From: RBG-16-66-20 sp052386675
GTDB lineage: Bacteria > Pseudomonadota > Gammaproteobacteria > Burkholderiales > SG8-39
Length of the DNA: 27,160 nucleotides
Reading direction: 5' to 3'
Assembly (NCBI GenBank): GCA_052386675.1
Contig: JBQTJX010000051.1
Span: 1-27,160 of the forward strand
The notes under the pieces were generated by a model, which had not been told where the DNA came from, searched no databases, and saw only the letters and a list, made by a program, of their open reading frames with translations. Positions within the stretch are counted from its first letter, which is position 1. Every line of letters begins with the position of its first letter. This document shows, one piece after another, positions 1 to 14,799 of the stretch. The position numbers and the translations under genes were made by a program.

Positions 1-143
1 CGGAGATGGTGATGCCGGGGGACAACATCAAGATGGTGGTGACGCTGATCACCCCGATCGCGATGGAGCAGGGCCTGCGCTTTGCCATCCGCGAGGGTGG
101 CAAGACCGTCGGCGCCGGCGTCGTCGCCAAGGTGCTCGAGTAG
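1..143 (+). CDS. tuf: Elongation factor Tu, C-terminal end (partial)
   Basis: Only the last 46 codons are present; the first complete codon is at 3-5 and the TAG stop at 141-143. The translated tail contains MVMPGDNIKMVV, TPIAMEQGLRFAIREGG and the terminal GAGVVAKVLE, which is the standard end of domain III of EF-Tu, the GTPase that delivers aminoacyl-tRNA to the ribosome. It lies 19 nt upstream of tRNA-Trp, the usual arrangement for one of the two tuf copies of betaproteobacteria, so the gene and tRNA are probably cotranscribed. The 5' part is outside the window. Confidence 0.97.
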   Translation, partial: EMVMPGDNIKMVVTLITPIAMEQGLRFAIREGGKTVGAGVVAKVLE

Positions 144-162
144 CGACGGAGAAAGCGGCAAC

Positions 163-238
163 AGGGGCATAGCTCAACTGGCAGAGCGTCGGTCTCCAAA
201 ACCGAAGGTTGGGGGTTCGAGGCCCTCTGCCCCTGCCA
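163..238 (+). tRNA. tRNA-Trp (anticodon CCA)
   Basis: A 76-nt cloverleaf can be folded by eye. The acceptor stem AGGGGCA pairs with TGCCCCT, the D-stem is GCTC/GAGC, the anticodon stem TCGGT/ACCGA encloses the loop CTCCAAA with anticodon CCA at 196-198, the T-loop is TTCGAGG, and the CCA tail is encoded at 236-238. It sits between tuf and secE, a placement common in betaproteobacteria. No terminator separates it from secE, so it is probably released by processing of a longer transcript. Confidence 0.97.
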
Positions 239-277
239 AAGACTGAAGTGGACGCAGCAAGACGGGATCGGGACGGG

Positions 278-631
278 ATGGCGGACATTATCAAGCTGGC
301 GGTCGGCGCGGCGCTCCTGGTGGCGGGAATCGCCGGGTATTACTGGCTCGGCGACGGTTCTCTGGTGCTGCGGGTGCTCGCGGTCATCGGCGGCATCGCT
401 GCAGGAGCCGCGGTAGCCCTGACCAGCACGCAGGGGCAGGAGTTCGTCGCGTTCGCGCGCGAAGCGGTCGGCGAGGTGAAGAAGGTGGTGTGGCCGACGC
501 GGAAGGAAACGATGCAGACGACAGCGGCGGTGTTCGCCTTCGTCGTGGTAATGGCGGTGTTTCTCTGGGTCAGCGACAAGAGCCTCGAGTGGGTGCTCTA
601 CGAGCTGGTACTGGGATGGAAGAAGACCTGA
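278..631 (+). CDS. secE: Preprotein translocase subunit SecE
   Basis: This 117-residue protein is the small inner-membrane subunit of the SecYEG channel. Three hydrophobic segments are visible (about 5-23, 30-48 and 82-99), as in the three-helix E. coli form. The conserved cytoplasmic amphipathic stretch is present at about 58-78, ending in VWPTRKET (71-78), the SecE signature before the last helix. The open frame extends upstream into tRNA-Trp, so the ATG at 278 (MADIIKL) is the sensible start. The TGA stop overlaps the ATG at 631 by one base (TGATG), which couples it to nusG. Confidence 0.95.
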   Translation: MADIIKLAVGAALLVAGIAGYYWLGDGSLVLRVLAVIGGIAAGAAVALTSTQGQEFVAFAREAVGEVKKVVWPTRKETMQTTAAVFAFVVVMAVFLWVSDKSLEWVLYELVLGWKKT

Positions 632-1206
632 TGAATCGCACGGGAACGGCAGACATGTCCAACATGGCCAACATGGCGAAACGCTGGTACGTCGTGCACG
701 CCTACTCGGGTTTCGAGAAATCGGTGCAGCGCGCGCTGGAAGACCGCATCACGCGCGCCGGGATGCAGGACAAGTTCGGCAAGATCCTGGTCCCCGTCGA
801 GGAAGTGGTGGAGATGAAGGGCGGTCAGAAGCACATGTCCGAGCGCAAGTTCTTCCCGGGCTACGTGCTGGTCGAGATGGAAATGAACGACGACACCTGG
901 CACCTGGTGAAGAACACCAACAAGGTGACCGGGTTTGTCGGCGGCACGGCGATGAAGCCCACCCCGATCTCCGAAAAGGAGGTCAACGCCATCATGCAGC
1001 AGATGCGCGAAGGGGTGGAAAAGCCCAAGCCCAAGGTGCTGTTCGAGAACGGCGAGATGGTGCGCGTCAAGGACGGTCCCTTCACCGACTTCCAGGGCAC
1101 AGTCGAGGACGTGAACTACGAGAAAAGCCGCCTGCGTGTGGCGGTTACGATTTTCGGGCGATCGACTCCGGTCGAGCTCGAGTTCGGACAGGTCGAGAAG
1201 GCCTGA
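631..1206 (+). CDS. nusG: Transcription termination/antitermination protein NusG
   Basis: NusG binds RNA polymerase, reduces pausing and links it to Rho or to the ribosome. The N-terminal NGN domain begins at KRWYVVHAYSGFEK and includes ERKFFPGYVLVEM; the C-terminal KOW domain is the stretch with GEMVRVKDGPF and FGRSTPVELEFGQVEK. Length is 191 residues from the ATG at 631, which overlaps the secE stop and has GGAAGAAG just upstream. In-frame ATGs at 655, 664 and 673 are alternatives; the conserved core only needs the last one, so the N-terminus is uncertain by up to 14 residues. A terminator-like hairpin includes its stop codon. Confidence 0.96.
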   Translation: MNRTGTADMSNMANMAKRWYVVHAYSGFEKSVQRALEDRITRAGMQDKFGKILVPVEEVVEMKGGQKHMSERKFFPGYVLVEMEMNDDTWHLVKNTNKVTGFVGGTAMKPTPISEKEVNAIMQQMREGVEKPKPKVLFENGEMVRVKDGPFTDFQGTVEDVNYEKSRLRVAVTIFGRSTPVELEFGQVEKA

Positions 1207-1215
1207 CCATTTTTT
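1186..1215 (+). terminator. Terminator/attenuator-like hairpin at the nusG stop codon
   Basis: GGACAGG (1186-1192) pairs with CCTGACC (1202-1208) with one A-A mismatch around a 9-nt loop, and one base later there is a run of six T (1210-1215). The TGA stop of nusG (1204-1206) lies in the descending arm, so translating ribosomes would disrupt the hairpin. It may partly separate secE-nusG from rplKA. I could not find a convincing promoter in 1216-1274. Confidence 0.5.
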
Positions 1216-1274
1216 GAGCGGGGAGAGCATCGGGAAGGTTCCGGGGCTCGCTAGGACCCGATAGGAGAACGAGC

Positions 1275-1706
1275 ATGGCGAAGAAGATCCTGGGTTTCAT
1301 CAAGCTTCAGGTGCCTGCGGGCAAAGCCAATCCGGCGCCGCCCATCGGCCCGGCGCTGGGCCAGCGCGGCCTGAACATCATGGAGTTCTGCAAGGCGTTC
1401 AACGCCCAGACGCAGAAGGTCGAGCCCGGCCTGCCGCTGCCGGTCGTGATCACGGCCTTCACCGACAAGAGCTTCACCTTCATCATCAAGACGCCGCCGA
1501 CCACGGTGCTGATCAAGAAGGCTGCCGGACTGGAATCGGGCAGCGCACGTCCGCACACCGACAAGGTGGGCAAGATCACCCGCAAGCAGGTTGAGGAAAT
1601 CGCCAAAACCAAGATGCCCGACCTGAACGCAGGTGACCTGGAGGCGGCGATGCGCATCGTCGCCGGCAGCGCGCGTTCGATGGGCGTGGTCGTGGAGGGC
1701 ATGTAA
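1275..1706 (+). CDS. rplK: 50S ribosomal protein L11
   Basis: L11 binds the GTPase-associated region of 23S rRNA and is needed for RelA activation. The 143-residue length is normal. The N-terminal domain has the proline-rich AGKANPAPPIGPALGQRG and the C-terminal rRNA-binding domain ends with AGSARSMGVVVEGM. The ATG at 1275 follows an AGGAG at 1263-1267. The TAA stop is directly followed by the ATG of rplA, so L11 and L1 are translated as a coupled pair. Confidence 0.98.
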   Translation: MAKKILGFIKLQVPAGKANPAPPIGPALGQRGLNIMEFCKAFNAQTQKVEPGLPLPVVITAFTDKSFTFIIKTPPTTVLIKKAAGLESGSARPHTDKVGKITRKQVEEIAKTKMPDLNAGDLEAAMRIVAGSARSMGVVVEGM

Positions 1707-2411
1707 ATGAACGAATCCAAGCGCAGGAAGGCGATCGCCACCAAGGTGGACCGCGACAGGGTGTACGCGGCCCTCGAGGCGATGAAGCTGGTGAAGGACA
1801 CGGCGACTGCCAAGTTCGATGAATCGGTTGACGTCGCGGTCAACCTCGGCATTGACGCAAAGAAGTCGGACCAGACGGTGCGCGGGGCGGTTGTGCTGCC
1901 CGCGGGTACCGGCAAGACGGTGCGCGTGGCTGTGTTCGCCCAAGGCGATCGCGCCGAGGCGGCCAAGGCCGCGGGCGCGGACCTGGTCGGCATGGACGAC
2001 CTTGCCGAGCAGGTAAAGGCGGGCAAGATGGATTTCGACGTCGTCATCGCCGCACCCGAGGCAATGCGCGTGGTGGGCCAGCTCGGGCAGATCCTGGGGC
2101 CGCGCGGACTGATGCCGAACCCGAAGGTCGGCACCGTGACCCCGGACGTGGCCGGGGCGGTGAAGAACGCAAAGGCGGGCCAGGTGCAGTTCCGCGCCGA
2201 CAAGGCTGGGGTTATCCAGTGCACCATCGGCCGCGCCTCGTTCAGCCCGGAGCAGCTGCGCGACAATCTCGCCGCGCTGGTCGAGGCCCTGAACCGCGTC
2301 AAGCCGACGAATACGAAGGGCATTTACCTGAGGAAACTTTCAGTGTCGAGCACGATGGGCATGGGCGTGAAGGTGGACCCGTCCTCGCTTTCGGCGCAGG
2401 CGCAGCAGTAG
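1707..2411 (+). CDS. rplA: 50S ribosomal protein L1
   Basis: L1 forms the mobile stalk at the E-site and, in E. coli, represses translation of the L11-L1 mRNA. The 234-residue protein shows the family signature GQILGPRGLMPNPKVGTVT and the C-terminal NTKGIYLRKLSVSSTMGMGVKVD. It begins on the base after the rplK stop codon with no space for its own ribosome binding site, which implies translational coupling. The L11-leader binding site for L1 autoregulation could not be recognised from sequence. Confidence 0.98.
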   Translation: MNESKRRKAIATKVDRDRVYAALEAMKLVKDTATAKFDESVDVAVNLGIDAKKSDQTVRGAVVLPAGTGKTVRVAVFAQGDRAEAAKAAGADLVGMDDLAEQVKAGKMDFDVVIAAPEAMRVVGQLGQILGPRGLMPNPKVGTVTPDVAGAVKNAKAGQVQFRADKAGVIQCTIGRASFSPEQLRDNLAALVEALNRVKPTNTKGIYLRKLSVSSTMGMGVKVDPSSLSAQAQQ

Positions 2412-2629
2412 AACCAAACAGGACTTTGGGCCGTCGCCCCGGCAACGGGGCGGCAGCTGTCAAAGACCGTAGGGGCCCGCAGCAATGGATGGATGGGCTT
2501 AATCGCGCAGTTCCCTACGCAGACGGCGGTCCCGAGGAAGGAACTGGAATGAGGTTCCCGATTCAAGGTCGCCATGGCTGGAGTGTCCGAAAGGACGTTC
2601 CTTTTCATCAACGAGCAAGGAGGTAGACC
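2412..2629 (+). promoter_or_regulatory. L10 leader (autoregulatory mRNA region upstream of rplJ)
   Basis: The 218-nt gap between rplA and rplJ holds the conserved L10-leader elements. CAAAGACCGTAGGG (2461-2474) can pair with CCCTACGCAGACGG (2513-2526), the arrangement of the L10(L12)4-binding kink-turn region known in E. coli and other bacteria. Upstream is a strong stem, CGCCCCG/CGGGGCG, closed by a GCAA tetraloop (2435-2452). Downstream a GTCC/GGAC stem with a GAAA tetraloop lies at 2585-2596, close to the rplJ Shine-Dalgarno. Binding of excess L10-L12 here is expected to block rplJ translation. Confidence 0.85.
2617..2624 (+). promoter_or_regulatory. Perfect Shine-Dalgarno of rplJ
   Basis: AAGGAGGT is fully complementary to the anti-Shine-Dalgarno of 16S rRNA and sits 5 nt before a TTG start codon. 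It fixes the rplJ start at 2630. A strong site combined with a weak start codon fits a gene whose translation is controlled by its leader. Confidence 0.9.
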
Positions 2630-3160
2630 TTGGGTCTCAATCTTGAGCAGAAGCAGGCGGTCGTAACCGAGATCGCCGCGCAACTCGCCAAGGCGCAGAC
2701 GTTGATCGTCGCGGAGTATCGCGGCCTCGACGTTGGCGCGGTGACCAGGTTGCGCGCCAAGGCGCGCACTTCGGGCATCTACCTGCGAGTGCTGAAGAAC
2801 ACTCTCGCCCGGCGCGCCGTCAAGGGCACGCCGTTCGAGAAGCTGTCCGACCAGATGTCCGGGCCGCTGATCTACGGCATTTCGCAGGACCCGGTGGCAG
2901 GTGCAAAGGTGCTGGCGGATTTCGCCAAGGACAACGAGCTCTTCGTGATCAAGGGCGGCGCGATGCCCAACGTCCTGATGTCCGTCAAGGACGTCAAGGC
3001 GCTGGCGACGATGCCGAGCCGCGAGGAGCTGTTGGCGAAACTGCTGGGAACCATGCAGGCGCCGGTGGCGAAGCTGGTGCGCACCATGAACGAGGTGCCG
3101 GGCAAGTTCGTCCGCACGCTCGCCGCGGTTCGCGACGCGAAGGAAAAAGCGGCGGCGTGA
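2630..3160 (+). CDS. rplJ: 50S ribosomal protein L10
   Basis: L10 anchors the L7/L12 dimers to the ribosomal stalk base. The 176-residue protein starts GLNLEQKQAVVTEIA and shows the family core AEYRGLDVGAVTRLRAKAR and LRVLKNTLARRAV; the C-terminal helix that binds L12 follows. Translation starts at TTG (2630-2632); no in-frame ATG fits the conserved N-terminus and the perfect AAGGAGGT supports this start. It lies downstream of the L10 leader and is followed after 58 nt by rplL. Confidence 0.97.
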   Translation: MGLNLEQKQAVVTEIAAQLAKAQTLIVAEYRGLDVGAVTRLRAKARTSGIYLRVLKNTLARRAVKGTPFEKLSDQMSGPLIYGISQDPVAGAKVLADFAKDNELFVIKGGAMPNVLMSVKDVKALATMPSREELLAKLLGTMQAPVAKLVRTMNEVPGKFVRTLAAVRDAKEKAAA

Positions 3161-3218
3161 CCACACGCCGCTGACCGATCTCATATCAGGAACCTTTAGA
3201 CACATACGGAGCAGAACG

Positions 3219-3596
3219 ATGGAACGCACCCAGATTCTGGAAGCAGTCTCGAAACTCACCGTCCTGGAGCTGTCGCAGCTCATCAAGGACATGGAAGAGA
3301 AGTTCGGCGTCTCCGCCGCGGCAGCGGTTTCCGTGGCGGCGCCGGCGGCTGGCGGCGGCGCGGCTGCCGCGGCGGCAGAGGAAAAGACCGAGTTCACCGT
3401 GATGCTGCTCGCCGCCGGCGAGAACAAGGTGAACGTCATCAAGGCGGTGCGCGAAGTAACCAGCCTGGGCCTGAAGGAAGCCAAGGACCTGGTCGATGGC
3501 GCGCCCAAGGCTGTCAAGGAAGGCGTTGCCAAGGCCGAAGCCGACACCGTCGCCAAGAAGCTGGCGGACGCCGGCGCAAAAGTCGAGATCAAGTAA
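3219..3596 (+). CDS. rplL: 50S ribosomal protein L7/L12
   Basis: This is the multicopy stalk protein that recruits and activates the translational GTPases. The 125-residue protein has the N-terminal dimerisation/L10-binding domain (LTVLELSQLIKDMEEKFGV), an Ala/Gly-rich hinge at about 36-53, and the C-terminal factor-binding domain (EKTEFTVMLL, NKVNVIKAVREVTSLGLKEA). The ATG at 3219 has GGAG at 3208-3211. Two hairpins between it and rpoB probably set the ratio of L7/L12 to polymerase. Confidence 0.98.
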   Translation: MERTQILEAVSKLTVLELSQLIKDMEEKFGVSAAAAVSVAAPAAGGGAAAAAAEEKTEFTVMLLAAGENKVNVIKAVREVTSLGLKEAKDLVDGAPKAVKEGVAKAEADTVAKKLADAGAKVEIK

Positions 3597-3610
3597 GCGC
3601 ATGACGCATT

Positions 3611-3646
3611 CGGAATCCGGGAACGGCGCAGGCCGTTCCCGGTCCG
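3611..3646 (+). other. Long stem-loop between rplL and rpoB (possible RNase III site)
   Basis: CCGGGAACGGC (3617-3627) pairs perfectly with GCCGTTCCCGG (3632-3642) around a 4-nt loop. The stem extends by CGGA/TCCG (3611-3614 with 3643-3646) past a 2-nt bulge. It has no T-run, so it is not a terminator itself. In E. coli this intergenic region carries an RNase III processing hairpin; the same role here is inferred from position and structure. Confidence 0.55.
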
Positions 3647-3654
3647 AGGCCACA

Positions 3655-3688
3655 GGAAAAGCCGCGCCTCGAGCGCCGCGGCTTTTCC
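3655..3688 (+). terminator. rplL-rpoB attenuator hairpin
   Basis: GGAAAAGCCGCG (3655-3666) and CGCGGCTTTTCC (3677-3688) form a perfect 12-bp stem with a 10-nt loop. The descending arm ends in four T and then C, so it should terminate only partially. In E. coli an attenuator at this place lowers transcription of rpoBC relative to the ribosomal genes, and this hairpin is the obvious counterpart. Confidence 0.7.
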
Positions 3689-3734
3689 CCTGACCTCTGA
3701 GCCGCCTGCCAAGCCGGTAAAACACGGGAGCACC

Positions 3735-8021
<4,287 letters not shown>

Positions 8022-8024
8022 GCC

Positions 8025-12224
<4,200 letters not shown>

Positions 12225-12240
12225 TACCTGGTGAGGGACG

Positions 12241-12270
12241 GAAAAGGGCGCCGCGGCGCCCTTTTCTTTT
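12241..12270 (+). terminator. Rho-independent terminator of the rpoBC operon
   Basis: GAAAAGGGCGC (12241-12251) pairs with GCGCCCTTTTC (12256-12266) around CGCG, followed by another TTTT. The A-tract and T-tract flank a GC-rich core, so it may work in both directions. It starts 16 nt after the rpoC stop and separates the housekeeping operon from the accessory genes. Confidence 0.9.
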
Positions 12271-12289
12271 GAACGACGGCAACCGCTGA

Positions 12290-13006
12290 GTGAACAGCTC
12301 GACGCAAAACCCGCGGGACCTCCCGCCCTGGCTGTGGGCGGCGTTTCCGCCGTTGATGCTGCTCATGCTTGTCGGCGCCCACTTCATTGCTCCGGAGATG
12401 ATCCCGGTGTTCACCCGGCGCGATGACGACCCCCCGGGTGGCCATATCGTGGAGCACGGGACTGTGGTGGTCCTGGTCCCGGGGATCATTGCCGGCTTCG
12501 CGGTGTTCCTCGCCCGTGCCCGCCTGCCCGACTGGCGCCTGGGATGGTGGGTGCTGATGTGGACCCTGGCCTGTGTCTATTTCGCGGGCGAGGAAGTGAG
12601 CTGGGGCCAGCACCTGTTCGACTGGGAAACGCCCGAGAGCTACAAGGCCATCAATCGGCAGCAGGAAATGAACCTGCATAACACCACGTCGTGGCTGAAC
12701 GAGAAGCCGCGCGCCCTGGTCGAGCTCTGGATCATGGTCTCCGGATTCGCGTTGCCGCTGTGGCGCCTGGCGTCGGGGATGAAGCTTGATCCGGCCCGAC
12801 TCGGATACTGGCTCTGGCCGACCGTGGTCGCGGCGCCGTCGGCGGCGTTGTTCCTCCTGTTCCGGGTCCACAAATGGGTCGCGGACTCCACCGGCGCCCG
12901 GATCACGAACTGGCTGTCCGAATCCGAAGTGCGCGAGTACTACATCGCGCTGTTCCTGAGCCTCTACCTGCTCTCGATCTGGCGGCGGCTCCGGACGTCG
13001 CGCTGA
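12290..13006 (+). CDS. Conserved membrane protein of unknown function with GEEVSWGQ motif
   Basis: I do not recognise a named family. The 238-residue protein starts at GTG (12290), with no clear ribosome binding site. Hydrophobic segments lie near residues 15-34, 57-76, 84-100, 142-160, 175-192 and 216-232, so about six membrane spans. Between spans three and four is a polar stretch that looks like a conserved site: GEEVSWGQ (100-107), then TPE (114-116) and INRQQEMNLHN (121-131), rich in Glu, Gln, Asn and His. I recall similar motifs in uncharacterised bacterial membrane proteins, but this is memory and not a search. It ends 4 bp before the stop of the convergent lipoprotein gene. Confidence 0.8.
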   Translation: MNSSTQNPRDLPPWLWAAFPPLMLLMLVGAHFIAPEMIPVFTRRDDDPPGGHIVEHGTVVVLVPGIIAGFAVFLARARLPDWRLGWWVLMWTLACVYFAGEEVSWGQHLFDWETPESYKAINRQQEMNLHNTTSWLNEKPRALVELWIMVSGFALPLWRLASGMKLDPARLGYWLWPTVVAAPSAALFLLFRVHKWVADSTGARITNWLSESEVREYYIALFLSLYLLSIWRRLRTSR

Positions 13007-13010
13007 GGCG

Positions 13011-13283
13011 CTACTTCGCCGCCGCCGGCTTGTCGAACGATTTCAGGCGAAGCTTTCCGTTGGCGAACTGGATCGTGATCACCGCGCCGTTCGCCGTCCA
13101 TATCGAGGACGTGCCGGACAGGCCCAGGATCGTGACGCTGGACGATTCGTCGGGCTTGCCCAGGATCGCGTGCACTTCAGGTTCGGTCATGCCGTCCTGG
13201 ATCCGGGCGTAATTTTCCTGCGTCACCTTGGAGCAGGCGGCAAGTGCGAGGGCCAGGCAAAGCGCAATCAGGATCGCCTTCAT
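13011..13283 (-). CDS. Small outer-membrane-type lipoprotein, DUF3862/BamE-like
   Basis: The 90-residue protein begins with a lipoprotein signal peptide, ILIALCLALALAAC, with the lipobox cysteine at C17. The mature part has the pattern TQENYARIQDGMTEPEVHAILGKPDE, typical of DUF3862 and related to the BamE/SmpA fold, followed by a beta-strand section ending TIQFANGKLRLKSF. The function is unknown; the fold suggests an envelope role. The open frame continues upstream through the GNAT start region, but the signal peptide fixes the start at the ATG ending at 13283. A TATAGT lies 6 nt upstream of that ATG. Confidence 0.88.
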   Translation of the reverse strand: MKAILIALCLALALAACSKVTQENYARIQDGMTEPEVHAILGKPDESSSVTILGLSGTSSIWTANGAVITIQFANGKLRLKSFDKPAAAK

Positions 13284-13289
13284 GCCGCC

Positions 13290-13297
13290 ACTATAAT
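13290..13297. promoter_or_regulatory. Overlapping divergent -10 boxes (lipoprotein / GNAT)
   Basis: On the plus strand TATAAT (13292-13297, perfect consensus) ends 6 nt before the GTG of the acetyltransferase. On the minus strand TATAGT (13295-13290) ends 6 nt before the ATG of the lipoprotein. The start codons are 20 bp apart and no Shine-Dalgarno is visible for either, so both mRNAs are predicted to begin at or next to the start codon. No good -35 was found on either strand. Confidence 0.6.
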
Positions 13298-13303
13298 CCC
13301 GCC

Positions 13304-13822
13304 GTGAACCTTCGCCCCGCCGAGGCGCCGGACCTGCCGGCCATCCATGCCATCTATTCGCACCACGTCCTGCATGGAATGGCTTCGTTCGAGGAGGACC
13401 CGCCTTCGCTGGAGGAGATGCGCCGCCGGCATGCCGAGGTGACCGGCGGCGGGCTGCCGTACCTGGTGGCCCAGGAAGCAGGCGGCACGATCCTCGGCTA
13501 CGGCTACTGCAGCCTCTACCGGACACGCTCGGCCTACCGCTATACGCTGGAGGATTCGATCTACATCCGCCACGGCATGCAGGGCAAGGGCGCCGGCAAG
13601 GCGCTGCTGGGCGAATTGATCCGGGGCTGCGAGGCGCTCAACTACCGCCAGATGGTGGCGGTGATCGGCGACAGCGGCAACGCAGCCTCGATCGGATTGC
13701 ACGCGAGCGTGGGTTTCCTGAGGGTCGGGATCCTGCGCTCCACCGGCTTCAAGTTCGGGCGCTGGGTGGACAGCATGCTGATGCAGCGGCCGCTGGGCGC
13801 TGGCGACGGCACCCGTCCCTGA
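13304..13822 (+). CDS. GNAT family N-acetyltransferase, phosphinothricin acetyltransferase-like
   Basis: The 172-residue protein has the GNAT fold order: LRPAEAPDLPAIHAIY at the start, a central EDSIYIRHG strand, the acetyl-CoA loop QGKGAG (residues 93-98), and the C-terminal IGLHASVGFLRVGILRSTGFKFGRW. The ASFEEDPPS and GYGYCSLYRTRSAYRYTLEDSIYI segments are typical of the PAT/bar and methionine-sulfoximine acetyltransferase group. The natural substrate cannot be told. The start is the GTG at 13304 because the conserved N-terminus begins there; the open frame upstream is antisense to the lipoprotein. Its TGA directly abuts the stop of the convergent oxidoreductase. Confidence 0.9.
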   Translation: MNLRPAEAPDLPAIHAIYSHHVLHGMASFEEDPPSLEEMRRRHAEVTGGGLPYLVAQEAGGTILGYGYCSLYRTRSAYRYTLEDSIYIRHGMQGKGAGKALLGELIRGCEALNYRQMVAVIGDSGNAASIGLHASVGFLRVGILRSTGFKFGRWVDSMLMQRPLGAGDGTRP

Positions 13823-14797
13823 CTAGGTCGTCAGCACGACCTTGCCCTTCACTTTCCGCGCCGCCATCAGCTTCAGCGCTTCCACCGCCTGCGAGAGCGG
13901 GAAGGTTTGCGAGACATGGGGCTTCAGCTTGCCCTCGTGGAACCAGGTTCCCAGTTGGGCGATGCTGGCAGCGAAGGCCCTGGGCTCGCGCCGCGCGAAA
14001 TCGCCCCAGAACACGCCGACGATTGCGCAGCCCTTGAGCAGGGTGAGGTTTAGCGGGATCCTCGGGATATCCCCGGCGGCGAAGCCAACCACCAGCAGGC
14101 GGCCGCGCCAGGCGGTTGAGCGCAACGCGGGTTCGGTATAGGGGCCGCCGACGGCGTCGTAGACCACGTCCACGCCCTTGCCACCGGTCAGCTCCTTGAT
14201 GCGCTCGCGCATGTCCTCCGACGCATAGTTGATGCCGGCGTCGGCTCCGTGCTGCGCGCAGACCTCCAGCTTGTCCGCGCTGGAAGCGCAGGCAATGACC
14301 TTCGCGCCCATGGCCTTGCCGATTTCGATCGCCGCCAGTCCGACGCCCCCGGCGGCGCCCAGCACCAGCAGCGTCTCGCCCGCCTTCAGCGCGCCGCGGT
14401 CGCGCAACGCGTGGTCAGAGGTGCCGTAGGTCAGCAGGAACGCGGCCGCGCTGTTGAAATCCATGCCCTCCGGGATTGGCACCAGGCGCGCGGCCTCGAC
14501 CGTCACTTCCTCGGCGAACGCGCCGTAGGTGGTGAAGGCAATGACGCGATCGCCAGCCTTGTACCCCTTCACGCCTTCGCCGACCTCCTTCACCACGCCG
14601 GCCATCTCGCTGCCCGGCGAAAAGGGCAAGGGTGGCTTGAACTGGTACTTGTTCTGGATGATGAGCACGTCGGGGAAGTTCAGGCTGGCGGCCTTGACGC
14701 TGACCACGACCTCCCCGGCGCCTGCAGTCGGCGACGGCATCTCCTCGTAGACCAGGGTTTCCGGGGGGCCGAATTGCTTGCACAGCACTGCCTTCAT
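13823..14797 (-). CDS. NADPH:quinone oxidoreductase family protein (zinc-free MDR)
   Basis: The 324-residue protein is a medium-chain dehydrogenase/reductase of the zeta-crystallin/quinone oxidoreductase type. It starts MKAVLCKQFGPPE, has the GroES-like domain with LNFPDVLIIQNKYQ and PFSPGSEMAGVV, and the NADPH motif AAGGVG at 148-153. The cysteine-rich zinc loop is absent. Enoyl-CoA or quinone reduction is possible; the substrate is not determinable. It lies 2 nt after the SDR stop with GGAG at the end of the SDR gene as its ribosome binding site, so the two form one operon. Confidence 0.93.
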   Translation of the reverse strand: MKAVLCKQFGPPETLVYEEMPSPTAGAGEVVVSVKAASLNFPDVLIIQNKYQFKPPLPFSPGSEMAGVVKEVGEGVKGYKAGDRVIAFTTYGAFAEEVTVEAARLVPIPEGMDFNSAAAFLLTYGTSDHALRDRGALKAGETLLVLGAAGGVGLAAIEIGKAMGAKVIACASSADKLEVCAQHGADAGINYASEDMRERIKELTGGKGVDVVYDAVGGPYTEPALRSTAWRGRLLVVGFAAGDIPRIPLNLTLLKGCAIVGVFWGDFARREPRAFAASIAQLGTWFHEGKLKPHVSQTFPLSQAVEALKLMAARKVKGKVVLTT

Positions 14798-14799
14798 CG

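Noticed and set aside
209..277. N-terminal extension of secE starting inside tRNA-Trp
   Set aside because: The start would lie in the anticodon/T-arm region of a complete tRNA and the added residues are not SecE-like; ATG 278 fits the family.
1216..1274. Possible rplK promoter (TTGAGC at 1214) and L1 operator
   Set aside because: No -10-like hexamer lies 16-18 nt downstream (the position reads GGTTCC), and no L1-binding structure could be recognised with confidence.
13284..13526. N-terminal extension of the lipoprotein gene
   Set aside because: It is antisense to the GNAT gene, and the lipoprotein signal peptide with its lipobox begins at the ATG ending at 13283.
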